DNA from: an uncultured bacterium
Lineage (GTDB): Bacteria > Desulfobacterota > Syntrophorhabdia > Syntrophorhabdales > JANXAF01
Length of the DNA stretch: 64,000 nt
Assembly (NCBI GenBank): GCA_938084905.1
Contig: CALKEQ010000008.1
Location: forward strand, 85,576 to 149,575
Reading direction: 5' to 3'
Within the stretch, counting starts at the first letter, position 1. Every line of letters starts with the position of its first letter. The translations under genes were made by a program, and so were the position numbers. The notes below the pieces were generated by a model. The model ran no database searches and was not told the origin of the DNA. It was given only the letters and a program-made list of their open reading frames with translations. This document shows, in pieces, positions 35,042 to 43,398 of the stretch.

Positions 35042-36133
35042 TCACTTTTCTCTCATTGTGAGGCCTATGATAGAACAGACGGCAAGACCTGTAATAAGAG
35101 CAGGTACGGTGTAGGGACCAATCCCCTGGGGGGAGCTGGCTATGCCAAAATTGTGCGATATAGCTGCCCCAACTATCATTCCTAGAACGAAGATTGCCGC
35201 ATCTCCGTCACCTTCTCCTGATAAGAAGAGCTGTCTTCCGGGACAGCCTCCTGCGAGTGTATATGCAAGGCCCGCAAGAACCATTCCTAGAAAGTTCCAT
35301 AATGACATGCTATGTGCAATCGGTTGATTTTCGAAACCAGGTCTAAATTGGCCCAAAATCAGATTTGAGACAAAAGCGGCCAATGCTAAAGCAACAATCC
35401 CAAAGAGCAAATGGGTTTGTCTAAAAAGGATAAGATCCCTTATACCTCCAACTGTGCAGAATCTGCTGCGCTGAGCAATGAAACCTATTATCAAGCCAAA
35501 AATAAGTGAAACTGCCAATAGGGCGTGCATCGAACCAGGACCCTTTACGCTGTAGAAAAGAACACCGCTTTTTTCCTGACCGGGAATTTGTGGAAAAACA
35601 AGCATGAGAACTAAAAAGGAAGCCATAATTCCCGGCATAATCCAGCCGGCGGTCTTTTGGGTGGACTGTGACCTACCTAAGTTGTACCCATGCTCAAAAA
35701 AAAGGGTTCCAATCCAGATTCCAACAACAAGGCCCGCAATTCCGAAAATGGCGTTTCCGTCACCTCCCGCAAGTCTGAGTAAGGCTCTCCACGGACATCC
35801 AAGAAAGATGAGGGCTCCTGTCATGGCGAAAAAGCCTAGTATAAAACGGACAACAGGAGATGAACCTCCCCTAGGCCTGAATTCCCCGTAAAAGAGAGAG
35901 GCGAGACATGATCCAAGAACGATTCCTATTATCTCGGGCCGCATGTACTGAACCACCTCAGTTCTGTGGAGTCCTAAGGCGCCGGCTATGTCTCTTTCAA
36001 AGCATGCCACACATACACCCATATTTGGTGGGTTACCAAATTTTTGCAGAACCGTGGCAAGAACGCCTATCACGGCTCCGGATACGATTATTCCCTTTCG
36101 GGTCGAAAAAAAGGTAAACCTTCTCTGTCCCAT
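35042..36133 (-). CDS. yedE: YeeE/YedE-family membrane protein (YedE/FdhT type)
   Basis: Inner-membrane protein (363 aa, about ten membrane segments). KFGNPPNMGVCVACFERD, GALIFLGCPWRALLRLAGGDG, AQRSRFCTVGGIRDLILF and LAGGCPGRQLFLSGEGDGD are the repeated Cys-containing loops of the family. The N-terminal block matches the YedE/FdhT subgroup that tracks with selenium metabolism; relatives such as TsuA import thiosulfate. ATG 36133 has GGGAGG upstream. The ~200-nt leader before it contains a structured RNA (see 36203-36327). Confidence 0.85.
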   Translation of the reverse strand: MGQRRFTFFSTRKGIIVSGAVIGVLATVLQKFGNPPNMGVCVACFERDIAGALGLHRTEVVQYMRPEIIGIVLGSCLASLFYGEFRPRGGSSPVVRFILGFFAMTGALIFLGCPWRALLRLAGGDGNAIFGIAGLVVGIWIGTLFFEHGYNLGRSQSTQKTAGWIMPGIMASFLVLMLVFPQIPGQEKSGVLFYSVKGPGSMHALLAVSLIFGLIIGFIAQRSRFCTVGGIRDLILFRQTHLLFGIVALALAAFVSNLILGQFRPGFENQPIAHSMSLWNFLGMVLAGLAYTLAGGCPGRQLFLSGEGDGDAAIFVLGMIVGAAISHNFGIASSPQGIGPYTVPALITGLAVCSIIGLTMREK

Positions 36134-36202
36134 TTTTTTCCTCCCTTTAATTTTTTTGGCTTAAAGGGACTTAAGAGAGGGCTACCCTTTGGGGAATAGA
36201 AA

Positions 36203-36327
36203 AGGTGAAAAGATCGGGTTCTGCCCTATCCGCCGTCCCCTTCAAATCTCCTCTTGAACCCAACCTGGGTCCAAACTCTATTCAGATAAGGGATAACGGG
36301 TGAAGGGGCCTACCCATCTTTTCACCT
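36203..36327 (-). ncRNA. Candidate structured RNA with pseudoknot in the yedE leader
   Basis: On the minus strand, a 12-bp perfect stem (36327-36316 with 36214-36203) extended by GGGU/ACCC closes a 100-nt domain. Inside, CCCCUUCA-type arms at 36308-36301 and 36244-36237 pair over 8 bp. UUAUCC (36296-36291) pairs with GGAUA (36231-36227), crossing the previous helix to form a pseudoknot. A 9-bp hairpin lies at 36274-36254. One hairpin pair and the base next to the long stem are G-U on the minus strand but A-C on the plus strand, which indicates transcription from the minus strand. I cannot match it to a known riboswitch. Confidence 0.6.
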
Positions 36328-36344
36328 CGCTTTCTGGGCTAATG

Positions 36345-36372
36345 ATTACTACAGTAAGCTTCTTGAAGTCAA
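36345..36372 (-). promoter_or_regulatory. Candidate promoter for the structured leader and yedE-tusA
   Basis: On the minus strand: TTGACT (36372-36367), 16-nt spacer, extended -10 TGTAGTAAT (hexamer 36350-36345). The predicted start near 36338 falls about 10 nt before the long stem of the structured RNA. It lies downstream of tRNA-Leu, so the RNA need not be part of the tRNA transcript. Confidence 0.4.
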
Positions 36373-36414
36373 TATGCTCGATTTCTCAGAGTAATTTGAG
36401 GGGCAAGAATTAAG

Positions 36415-36499
36415 TGCCGGAGGCGGGGATCGAACCCGCACGGAGTAAACCTCCACCGGATTTTGAGTCCGGCGCGTCTTCCAGTTCCACCACTCCGGC
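36415..36499 (-). tRNA. tRNA-Leu (anticodon CAA)
   Basis: An 85-nt class II tRNA. Acceptor arms GCCGGAG/CTCCGGC with discriminator A, D-arm TGGAACTGGAAGACGC, anticodon stem CCGGA/TCCGG with loop CTCAAAA, a long variable arm (GGAGGTTTACTCC region), and T-arm with GGTTCGATCC. The 3' CCA is not encoded. The long variable arm and CAA anticodon identify leucine. Confidence 0.96.
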
Positions 36500-36917
36500 A
36501 GGCTCAACTATCTTACTATAGAGATTTTAAGCTTGCAAGCTCTATTTTGAAATCCTCCACTGCAGACTCCGCAGAGAAAAATCTTACGGGGAATTTTACC
36601 TCTCACTCGAGGATTCTTCTTAATAAATCCCATTTAGTTGTCAGCTCTTCCCATGCTATACTAAGAGAGGGATGTGGTTTAGCCTCAAAACCTTTTTCAC
36701 GGGTTGTTTGCCGTTCTCCTGTTTTTGCGTAGAAAGGTCCTTTAGGTCACATCTTCTTTTTTCAACTGAAGTAACATTTTGAAAGAGTGCGTCAACTTCC
36801 TAGTTTTCCTCTATTGCTTTTCTTGCGAGAATAAAAAATTTAAGACAAGTTGGGCCTTCTACGTTCACGAGTGGGATAATTTCTCCTCATGATGGCTACA
36901 AAACCTATTTTTCCTCC
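36500..36917 (-). other. Gap between tRNA-Leu and pyrF
   Basis: This 418-nt stretch holds a likely tRNA-Leu promoter on the minus strand: TTGCAA (36538-36533), 17-nt spacer, TAAGAT (36515-36510), start near 36503. The only open frame (36463-36732, plus) runs through the tRNA and looks spurious. I see no other gene, repeat or terminator here. Confidence 0.45.
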
Positions 36918-37595
36918 TTAGGAAAGTTCGCAGTTAACTTTTTCTATTGCCTCTAGTAGGTCGGTTGATTCTAGCAATGGTCTTCCCATAACTATATAGT
37001 CTGCCTCGGAACGGACCGCTTCTTTTATGGAAGAGACGGCAATTTGGTCATTCCTTTGGGGAAACCAGTGTGGCCTTATTCCTGTACAAATTTTCTTGAG
37101 TGGATAGTCCCTTATGGAATTTAAACTTTTCGCTGACAAAACGATGTACCAATATCCGTTCATAAGGGCTATATCTGCGAAGTTTTTGGTCATCTCTTCC
37201 CTTGTTTTATCGTAGATCCATTTGACTTGAAGATCTGTAAAAGAGGTAAGAACAGTAAAACCTGCAATGTGCTTAAGAAGCTTTTCGTTTTTTGGCCGAA
37301 AATTAGCGGAACAGTGGACTGAAACGATATCTGCACCTTGCGCAACGAGCCTTGTCAGACAGTTTTCCATTGTGGTAGGAATGTCGTGAAGTTTGGTATC
37401 GGCAAAAACTGAGAGTCCGTAGTCCTCTTTCAGTGATCTTATTATCTCTGGACAGGACCCTGAAAAGAGCATGTCATTTATCTTTACTCCCCACACCATT
37501 TTTCTCTCTTTCGCAATCTTAAGCTTTTCAAAGATTTTTTTCGATTTAGCCTCCTCAAAGGAAAGTCCATCCACAGCCACAATCAGTTCGGTCAT
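36918..37595 (-). CDS. pyrF: Orotidine 5'-phosphate decarboxylase family protein (divergent PyrF)
   Basis: TIM-barrel enzyme (225 aa) expected to convert OMP to UMP. LIVAVDGLSFEEA opens the barrel, VFADTKLHDIPTTM is the catalytic DxKxxD motif, GFTVLTSFTD and TGIRPHW plus ADYIVMGRPLLES form the phosphate-binding loops. The phosphate loop region (WFPQRNDQIAVSS) and the middle (KWIYDKTREEM) differ from common PyrF sequences, so a related decarboxylase role cannot be excluded. It is transcribed alone, divergent from the flavoenzyme at 37678. Confidence 0.8.
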   Translation of the reverse strand: MTELIVAVDGLSFEEAKSKKIFEKLKIAKERKMVWGVKINDMLFSGSCPEIIRSLKEDYGLSVFADTKLHDIPTTMENCLTRLVAQGADIVSVHCSANFRPKNEKLLKHIAGFTVLTSFTDLQVKWIYDKTREEMTKNFADIALMNGYWYIVLSAKSLNSIRDYPLKKICTGIRPHWFPQRNDQIAVSSIKEAVRSEADYIVMGRPLLESTDLLEAIEKVNCELS

Positions 37596-37677
37596 AGGTC
37601 CACCTCCGTACCAATATGATTATCGGCAAATGGGAGGATTTATTAAAAAACTAATTTCTTGACCTAGCTTCTTTGGC

Positions 37678-39621
37678 GTGTTATTTAAAGGCGTGTCTAG
37701 GTATCCGAACCTTTTTTCTCCCGCCCGGATAGGAAATCTTTTGGCAAAAAATAGGATTAAGTACGCTGCAACTGAGACGAACTTCCCTTACGGTGACGGA
37801 TACGTAAGTGAAAGGGAGATTGCTTACATGGAGGCCCAGGCAAAAGGTGGGGCAGCAATTGTAACTACTCAAGGAGCTTACCCTGACAAAAAAGGAGAGG
37901 GCAAGGGTTTTAAAGGGATGCTAGCCATATACGATGATAAATTTATACCTAGTTTATCAAAACTGGCAGAAGCGATAAAGAGAAATGGTGCCCTTGCCTG
38001 TCTACAGATCATGCACTGTGGAAGGGAAGGTGGCATCGATTTGGACTACTGTGTTATGCCATCTTACGTTCCGCAGAGATTGGCCTACTTTAAAGAACCG
38101 AAGGTGATGACACGAGAGGATATAAAAAAAGCTGTAGAGGATCATATTTCCGCTGCAAAGAGAGCTTATCTTGCCGGGTTCGATATGATAGAGATCTCTG
38201 GTATAGTCGGTTACCTGATCTCCACTTTTATTTCAAAGTACACGAACAAAAGACAAGATGAATACGGCGGTGATATATACGGAAGGTGCAAACTTATGGT
38301 TGAGATTATAAGTGGGATCAAATCTGAGCTTGGAGATAAGGTACCAGTTGGAATAAGGCTTTGTGGACTCGAACTTCTCGATGACCGCGGCGGTAATACG
38401 TTTGAGGAAAGTCTGGAGACTTTCAAAATTGCTGAGAAAGCCGGTGCTGATTATGTAAGTGTTACAGTTGGGTGGCATGAGTCATCCGTACCTGTTATCA
38501 CAAGGGATGTTCCAATGGGAAGCTGGCTTTTTGTAGCGAAAGAGGTCAAAAAGAGGGTGAATATACCTGTTATGATGGCATTCAGACAGTTTCTTCCTCA
38601 CATTCCAGAAAAGGCCATAGCGGACGGGATAATTGACTTCTGGGAAGTCTGTAGACCCATGATTGCGGATCCTGAATTACCAAGGAAAGCTAAAGAAGGA
38701 AGAGAAAGTGAGATAATACCTTGCATTGCATGCAACCTCTGTTTTTCAAGACTCTATTACCATCAACCTATCATGTGCACTGTGAGGCCATCACTGGGAC
38801 ATGAAGCGGAGAAAGAGTGGGGATACTCGGGATTTGAAAAAGCGGAGAGAAAAAAGAAGATTCTCGTAGTTGGTGGTGGACCATCGGGTCTTCAATTTTC
38901 TGAAGTAGCCTCAAGGAGGGGCCATGAGGTCATCCTCTATGAGAGGCGGGAAGATCTCGGTGGAAGTCTACTTTTTGCCTCGATGGTATCACCAGGAGAT
39001 GAGGAACTCTTAAGATTTATCGATTATCTTCGTCATATGTGCGAGAAATACGGTGTAAAGATAGTAAAAGGTGAGACTATAATACCCGAAAGGATCTCCA
39101 AGGATCAATTTGACGCAATAGTTTATGCAGGAGGAGCAAAGGCGAAGGAGATCCTATTTGATGAAGGAGAGATCCTGACTCCAGAAGACATATTCGAGAA
39201 GAAATTAAGACCTTCAGGAAAGGTTGTTATCCTTGGTGGCAGAGGAATCGCCCTATCAGTTGCTCTCTTCCTCTTAAGGCAGGAAAGATGCGATATAACA
39301 ATTGTGGCGAATGAAACTCGTCTTGGAAAGGATGTTAACCCCTTTTATCTTTGGAAGATGATTAAGACGCTAAAAGAAAATAACGTAAAAGTCTTCACAA
39401 ACTCGGACATAATAAATTGGCGAAAAGGAAGAGTCCTCATTACGGATGAGAAGGAGATAGAATGTGACACTCTTATAAACACCTTAAGAGAAGATGCAAC
39501 TTCCCTAATTGAACCGTTTTTTGGGTGCGCAAAGGAGCTCTACGTAATAGGTGATGCAAAAAAGCCGAGAAGGCTCCACAATGCAGTTCATGATGGGTAT
39601 AAACTTGGGATGAAAATATAA
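37678..39621 (+). CDS. FadH/Old Yellow Enzyme-type flavin and Fe-S oxidoreductase
   Basis: A 647-aa protein laid out like 2,4-dienoyl-CoA reductase: FMN TIM barrel (1-335; ACLQIMHCGREGG, EYGGDIYGRCKLMVE), a 4Fe-4S site (CIACNLC near 349-355 plus MCTVRP), and an FAD/NAD domain opened by ILVVGGGPSGLQ. Such enzymes reduce enoyl or dienoyl-CoA, enones or aromatic intermediates. GTG 37678 lacks a ribosome site. GTG 37693 would fall at the start of transcription from TTGACC-17-TATTTA (37659-37687), so the true start is uncertain. A ferredoxin gene overlaps its stop codon. Confidence 0.85.
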   Translation: MLFKGVSRYPNLFSPARIGNLLAKNRIKYAATETNFPYGDGYVSEREIAYMEAQAKGGAAIVTTQGAYPDKKGEGKGFKGMLAIYDDKFIPSLSKLAEAIKRNGALACLQIMHCGREGGIDLDYCVMPSYVPQRLAYFKEPKVMTREDIKKAVEDHISAAKRAYLAGFDMIEISGIVGYLISTFISKYTNKRQDEYGGDIYGRCKLMVEIISGIKSELGDKVPVGIRLCGLELLDDRGGNTFEESLETFKIAEKAGADYVSVTVGWHESSVPVITRDVPMGSWLFVAKEVKKRVNIPVMMAFRQFLPHIPEKAIADGIIDFWEVCRPMIADPELPRKAKEGRESEIIPCIACNLCFSRLYYHQPIMCTVRPSLGHEAEKEWGYSGFEKAERKKKILVVGGGPSGLQFSEVASRRGHEVILYERREDLGGSLLFASMVSPGDEELLRFIDYLRHMCEKYGVKIVKGETIIPERISKDQFDAIVYAGGAKAKEILFDEGEILTPEDIFEKKLRPSGKVVILGGRGIALSVALFLLRQERCDITIVANETRLGKDVNPFYLWKMIKTLKENNVKVFTNSDIINWRKGRVLITDEKEIECDTLINTLREDATSLIEPFFGCAKELYVIGDAKKPRRLHNAVHDGYKLGMKI

Positions 39622-39821
39622 TGGTACCTAGGGTAAATAGAGAACTCTGTGTAGGGTGCGGAAAGTGCTTGGAGGTTTGCCCTTCAGACGCGATCGATAC
39701 TTCTCAAGGATACGCAAGGATAAATGAAGAGTTCTGCGAGGAGTGCGGAGTATGTTCTGCTTTTTGCACTTATCGGGCAATTGAAATAGAATTTCCACTT
39801 AGGGGAAACCATCTGGACTGA
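39621..39821 (+). CDS. Ferredoxin, 2[4Fe-4S]
   Basis: A 66-aa two-cluster ferredoxin. CVGCGKCLEVCPSD and CEECGVCSAFCTYRA give the two CxxCxxCxxxC sets, with Pro replaced by Thr after the last Cys of the second. ATG 39621 shares a base with the stop of the flavoenzyme gene (TAATG), so the two are coupled and the ferredoxin is probably its electron partner. It ends 24 nt before the convergent glycosyltransferase operon. Confidence 0.93.
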   Translation: MVPRVNRELCVGCGKCLEVCPSDAIDTSQGYARINEEFCEECGVCSAFCTYRAIEIEFPLRGNHLD

Positions 39822-39844
39822 AAGGACGTTACCTTAAACCTTTT

Positions 39845-41203
39845 TCACTTTTCTATTCTACCGTAGTCGTCTTCAAGTCTTTCTATGTCATCTTCACCAA
39901 AATACTCTCCCGACTGTATTTCAATGAATATGAGATTTCCCTCTCCTTCGTTCTTTATCCTGTGCCAGGTACCAGAAGCTATATCTATATGGTCCCCCTT
40001 TTTTAAGACGAAGTCAGCTCCGTCCAATGTGACGCGTGCCTTTCCTTCAAGAATAAACCAGTGCTCGTTCCTTCTTCTATGCCGCTGATAGCTGAGTCTA
40101 TGGCCTGGATAGACAGTTATCCTTTTCACCTTGTGGTCCTCTTTGTCACTTAGAACCTCGTAAAATCCCCATGGTCTTACATCTTCTCTTTTCTCCTTTT
40201 CAAGAATTCTTCTATAAACGTCTATGTACTCATCAGCCATCCTCGCGACTGTGAACCGCTTCTCAACCCAGGCCCTACATTTTCTCCGGTCTAGTTCCTT
40301 TACAGATTTTATTCTTTCTATGAATTCCTCCTTCTCATTCACCAGAAAACCAGTTTCTCCATCTTTTACAATCTCTGGCATACTTCCCCTTCTTATTGCG
40401 ATAACGGGGGTTCCGCATGCCATTGCTTCAACAACGGAGAGTCCGAAAGGCTCGTCAAAATTTATAGGGTGAAGAAGGGCATATGCGCGGCCCAGAATCT
40501 CAGATTTTCTTTCAGGTCCAACGCTTCCAATGTAGATTATCCTTTCCCCGTCAATATGTGGTGCACAGAACTTCTCGAAATATTCCCTATCCTGTATGAT
40601 TCCGGCTATCACAAGTCTCATTCCGATTTTTTTTGCTATCTCAATCGCCTCGTAGGTCCCCTTGTCATTGTGGATCCTTCCGAAAAAAAGGAGATAATCC
40701 CCATGCCCTTCGTAGAATTTGAAATCTTCAACTCGTATCCCGTGGTATATGGTAGCTATGTAATTTAGCTCAGGATTCTTGTCAGCCTCACTTATGGCTA
40801 CGTAATAGACCTTTCCGTTGTATTTCTTATATACGGGGAGTATGCCTGGAGATGAGAATCCGTGGATAGTGGTAAGTAGGGGAGTTTTTGTCATCTTTGA
40901 GTAGGTTAGCGGTAGAAAATCGAAATGGTTATGAATGATATCGAATTCCTCTGCCATCTCAAAAACCTGAGAAATGTGAAGGCACTCGTACACCTTGGGA
41001 ATCAGGTTTTTGTCTTCCTCATACCCTCTCGGAGCAACATACACCAGTCTGGCTGAAGTTAAAGAATTACCGGTAGCAAAAAGGGTTACATCTAGCCCCC
41101 TTTTTACCAGTTCCTCTGTAAGATTTGAGACCACATACTCCCATGGGCCGTAATGGCTTGGGGGGGTCCTCCACGCAATTGGTGAAAGCATGGCTATCCT
41201 CAT
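39845..41203 (-). CDS. GT4 glycosyltransferase fused to a sugar-isomerase-type cupin
   Basis: Residues 1-345 are a GT-B glycosyltransferase: the acceptor-side Gly-rich start (RTPPSHYGPWEYVV), IYHGIRVEDF, LFFGRIHNDKGTYEAIEIA, and the donor-site DEPFGLSVVEAMACGTPVIA. Residues 350-452 form a cupin like that of type II mannose-6-phosphate isomerase / mannose-1-P guanylyltransferase: RPWGFYEVL, RRNEHWFILEGKARV, GTWHRIKN, EYFGEDDIERLEDDYGR. The metal-binding residues (His, Glu, His) appear intact. The fusion suggests mannose as the transferred sugar. It overlaps the GH130 gene by 4 nt; last in the operon. Confidence 0.85.
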   Translation of the reverse strand: MRIAMLSPIAWRTPPSHYGPWEYVVSNLTEELVKRGLDVTLFATGNSLTSARLVYVAPRGYEEDKNLIPKVYECLHISQVFEMAEEFDIIHNHFDFLPLTYSKMTKTPLLTTIHGFSSPGILPVYKKYNGKVYYVAISEADKNPELNYIATIYHGIRVEDFKFYEGHGDYLLFFGRIHNDKGTYEAIEIAKKIGMRLVIAGIIQDREYFEKFCAPHIDGERIIYIGSVGPERKSEILGRAYALLHPINFDEPFGLSVVEAMACGTPVIAIRRGSMPEIVKDGETGFLVNEKEEFIERIKSVKELDRRKCRAWVEKRFTVARMADEYIDVYRRILEKEKREDVRPWGFYEVLSDKEDHKVKRITVYPGHRLSYQRHRRRNEHWFILEGKARVTLDGADFVLKKGDHIDIASGTWHRIKNEGEGNLIFIEIQSGEYFGEDDIERLEDDYGRIEK

Positions 41204-42162
41204 CCTTTTTTCCCCCTCTGATTTGACTCAATCCATTCAAGAATCTCCTTTAAGTTGGCAGTTGCCAGTCCGATGCATTTGTCTGCGCTTCCGTAATACA
41301 ACTTGATCTCATCCCCAACCATGACCCAGCCACAGGGAAAGACGACCTTATCCACATCACCTATGAGCTCATAAGATTTTTCCGGACCGAAAACCCACTC
41401 ATCTGACCTGAAAATTACATTCCTAGGATTGTTAAGATCTAAGAGCACAATTCCCAATCTGTAGATGGCTCCACTTACCGTTCTTTTTACTCCGTGGTAA
41501 AGTAGAAGCCATCCCCTTTCAGTTTTTAGAGGAGGAGTTGAGAGGCCGATTCTATCAGAATCCCACCATGAACCCTCCCTCGGTTCCATAAGTACTTGGT
41601 GGTCGCCCCAGTATTTTAGGTCCAATCCGAAGGAAATCCACATGTTTGCTTTTGCTCTCCGATCCCTTGGACTGGGCCTGTGGATCAAAGCCCATTTACC
41701 ATCAAACCTCATTGGAAAGAGGGCCGCATCCTTATTTTCCGGCGGGAGGATTGGTCCTTTCTTTTCGAAGTGCTCAAAATCTTGAGTGAGTGCAAGCGAA
41801 ACAAGGGGACCGAATCTGGAGTAGGCTGTGTATACTACTGCCCATTTTCCGATTTCTTCTAAGTACGTTATTCTAGGATCCTCTATCCCGAATTCCTCCT
41901 CAGGGTAGATCAGAGGTTCTGGCAGGAGGGTCGGTTTTTTTTCAATTATCCAGTTTTTCATTCCATCCTTACTTCTCGCACAGAGAAAATGTGATATTCC
42001 CGTTTTTTCCTCCACCCTCATGAGGAGGAGTATATCCCCCTTGAAGAAAGTGGCTCCCGCATTGAAAACTGCATTTGCAGAGTAGGGAAGATCGGATATG
42101 TCTATTACAGGATTTTTTTGGTACCTCCTAAATAGCTCGCTTCTCATTAGTCTAAAATTCAA
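41200..42162 (-). CDS. GH130-family mannoside phosphorylase-like glycosidase
   Basis: Five-bladed beta-propeller enzyme (320 aa). NPVIDISDLPYSANAVFNAGA, EFGIEDPRITYLEE (with the Asp conserved as general acid in GH130), LLYHGVKRT and LGIVLLDLNNP are family blocks. GH130 enzymes phosphorolyse or hydrolyse beta-mannosides; the exact linkage cannot be read here. It sits between two glycosyltransferase genes with overlaps of 11 and 4 nt, so synthesis and breakdown of one mannose-containing glycan may be encoded together. Confidence 0.86.
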   Translation of the reverse strand: MNFRLMRSELFRRYQKNPVIDISDLPYSANAVFNAGATFFKGDILLLMRVEEKTGISHFLCARSKDGMKNWIIEKKPTLLPEPLIYPEEEFGIEDPRITYLEEIGKWAVVYTAYSRFGPLVSLALTQDFEHFEKKGPILPPENKDAALFPMRFDGKWALIHRPSPRDRRAKANMWISFGLDLKYWGDHQVLMEPREGSWWDSDRIGLSTPPLKTERGWLLLYHGVKRTVSGAIYRLGIVLLDLNNPRNVIFRSDEWVFGPEKSYELIGDVDKVVFPCGWVMVGDEIKLYYGSADKCIGLATANLKEILEWIESNQRGKKG

Positions 42163-43378
42163 GATCTAGAACTACGGGTCTTTTTGTCTCGCATGACTCT
42201 CTGGCAAGCCTATATGCCTCATTGTACTGTTTTGCTACAATCTCCCAGGAGACAACGTTGTCCAAGTACCTCTTCAAATTCTCACCAAGTTCCAACCTCA
42301 GCTTTTCGTCGCATGCAAGTCTAATAACCTTCTTTTTCAGCATCTCCTTCGTTGTGAAAAGGAGCCCTCCTTCACTTTCTAAAGTTTGGGCTGTGAGGCC
42401 TTCCATTGGAGCGGTTGTTATGTAAGGTTTGTTCAGTGCGATAACACGGGCAAGTGTTCCCGACTGAGTCTCGTCAACTGTTGGTATTACGATAAAATCG
42501 CAGACTGCCATAACCTTATAGTAGATTTCTCCTCTTGGAATGAACTCGTAAAAGTGAGCTATTCCTTTGTCTTTGAGGATCTCGAGTGCGGATTTCCAAT
42601 TTTCGTAATCCTTTTTATGGTGTGGATCCCTGATTGTGCCTGCAGCAAGGAGGTCCCAGTCCTCATTTGTTAGCCTCTTTATCTCGGCGTGTATCTCCTC
42701 CCACATTGAGAGGAGAATATCCCATCTTTTATTGGACTGGATCCATCCAACCATGCCGATAAGATGGTTTGAAAGACCGAGATCGTCGAGACCAAGTTCC
42801 TTTCGCAGTTTTGGTATCTCATCTATTCCCCATCTTCTGTCCGGTCTTGCACCATGAGGAACTACCATTATGTTTGTAGGAGTTTCCCAGTTTCTGACTT
42901 TAAATGTCCAGTCGAGCCTCCATTTCTGGTAATGGCATTTGAAGATTACAACGTGACTTTTGTGGCAGAGTTTGTAAATAAAATCGGCTTCAAAATCGGT
43001 GAGTCTTCCGTGGACAGTGTGGGGTTCAACTACAAGTGGAAAATCACCTAAGGCATCGAGAAGGTCCAAGAAGCCCTCATTTCCGTCTCCAATCCCCCTC
43101 TCATCGTAATACTCGTAAAGTCCGTACTCATGCTGAATGTGAACTACATAAGGGTCTAATTTTTCTATCAGCCTGGCAACAGGTTTCCACCAATCTGGCC
43201 TGTTTATCTCAATTACTGGATAAACTCCCTCCCCTTCACCATCGGAGTGGCTTACGACAATTACGTCCCTTTCGGGGTTTGCCTTCTTTATGAATTCCCT
43301 TGCCTCCTCAGTGAATGTGGCGATACCGCACAGCCTAGGAGGATAAGAACTTACCATAACTATCGGTTTTTTTGACAT
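42152..43378 (-). CDS. GT4-type glycosyltransferase
   Basis: GT-B glycosyltransferase (408 aa). N-terminal VSSYPPRLCGIATFTEEARE, central VVPHGARPD and LIGMVGWIQSNKRWD, and the donor-site block VIPTVDETQSGTLARVIALN, in which Glu-Thr-Gln-Ser-Gly replaces the usual ExFG motif. It shares the PR-x-CGIATFT start and the xxQxSGTL donor motif with the larger protein at 43399, so the two are related. The 20-nt gap after that gene and the overlap with the GH130 gene place it in the middle of the operon. Confidence 0.85.
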   Translation of the reverse strand: MSKKPIVMVSSYPPRLCGIATFTEEAREFIKKANPERDVIVVSHSDGEGEGVYPVIEINRPDWWKPVARLIEKLDPYVVHIQHEYGLYEYYDERGIGDGNEGFLDLLDALGDFPLVVEPHTVHGRLTDFEADFIYKLCHKSHVVIFKCHYQKWRLDWTFKVRNWETPTNIMVVPHGARPDRRWGIDEIPKLRKELGLDDLGLSNHLIGMVGWIQSNKRWDILLSMWEEIHAEIKRLTNEDWDLLAAGTIRDPHHKKDYENWKSALEILKDKGIAHFYEFIPRGEIYYKVMAVCDFIVIPTVDETQSGTLARVIALNKPYITTAPMEGLTAQTLESEGGLLFTTKEMLKKKVIRLACDEKLRLELGENLKRYLDNVVSWEIVAKQYNEAYRLARESCETKRPVVLDLEF

Positions 43379-43398
43379 GGCCTCTCCTTTTTATCAGA

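Noticed and set aside
36203..36327. 6S RNA, SRP RNA or tRNA-Sec as identity of the structured RNA
   Set aside because: No SRP loop motif, no 6S-type central bubble, and length and pairing unlike tRNA-Sec; the crossed helices fit none of these.
36463..36732. Open frame of 89 aa on the plus strand
   Set aside because: It runs through the tRNA-Leu gene in antisense, has no ribosome site and no recognisable sequence.
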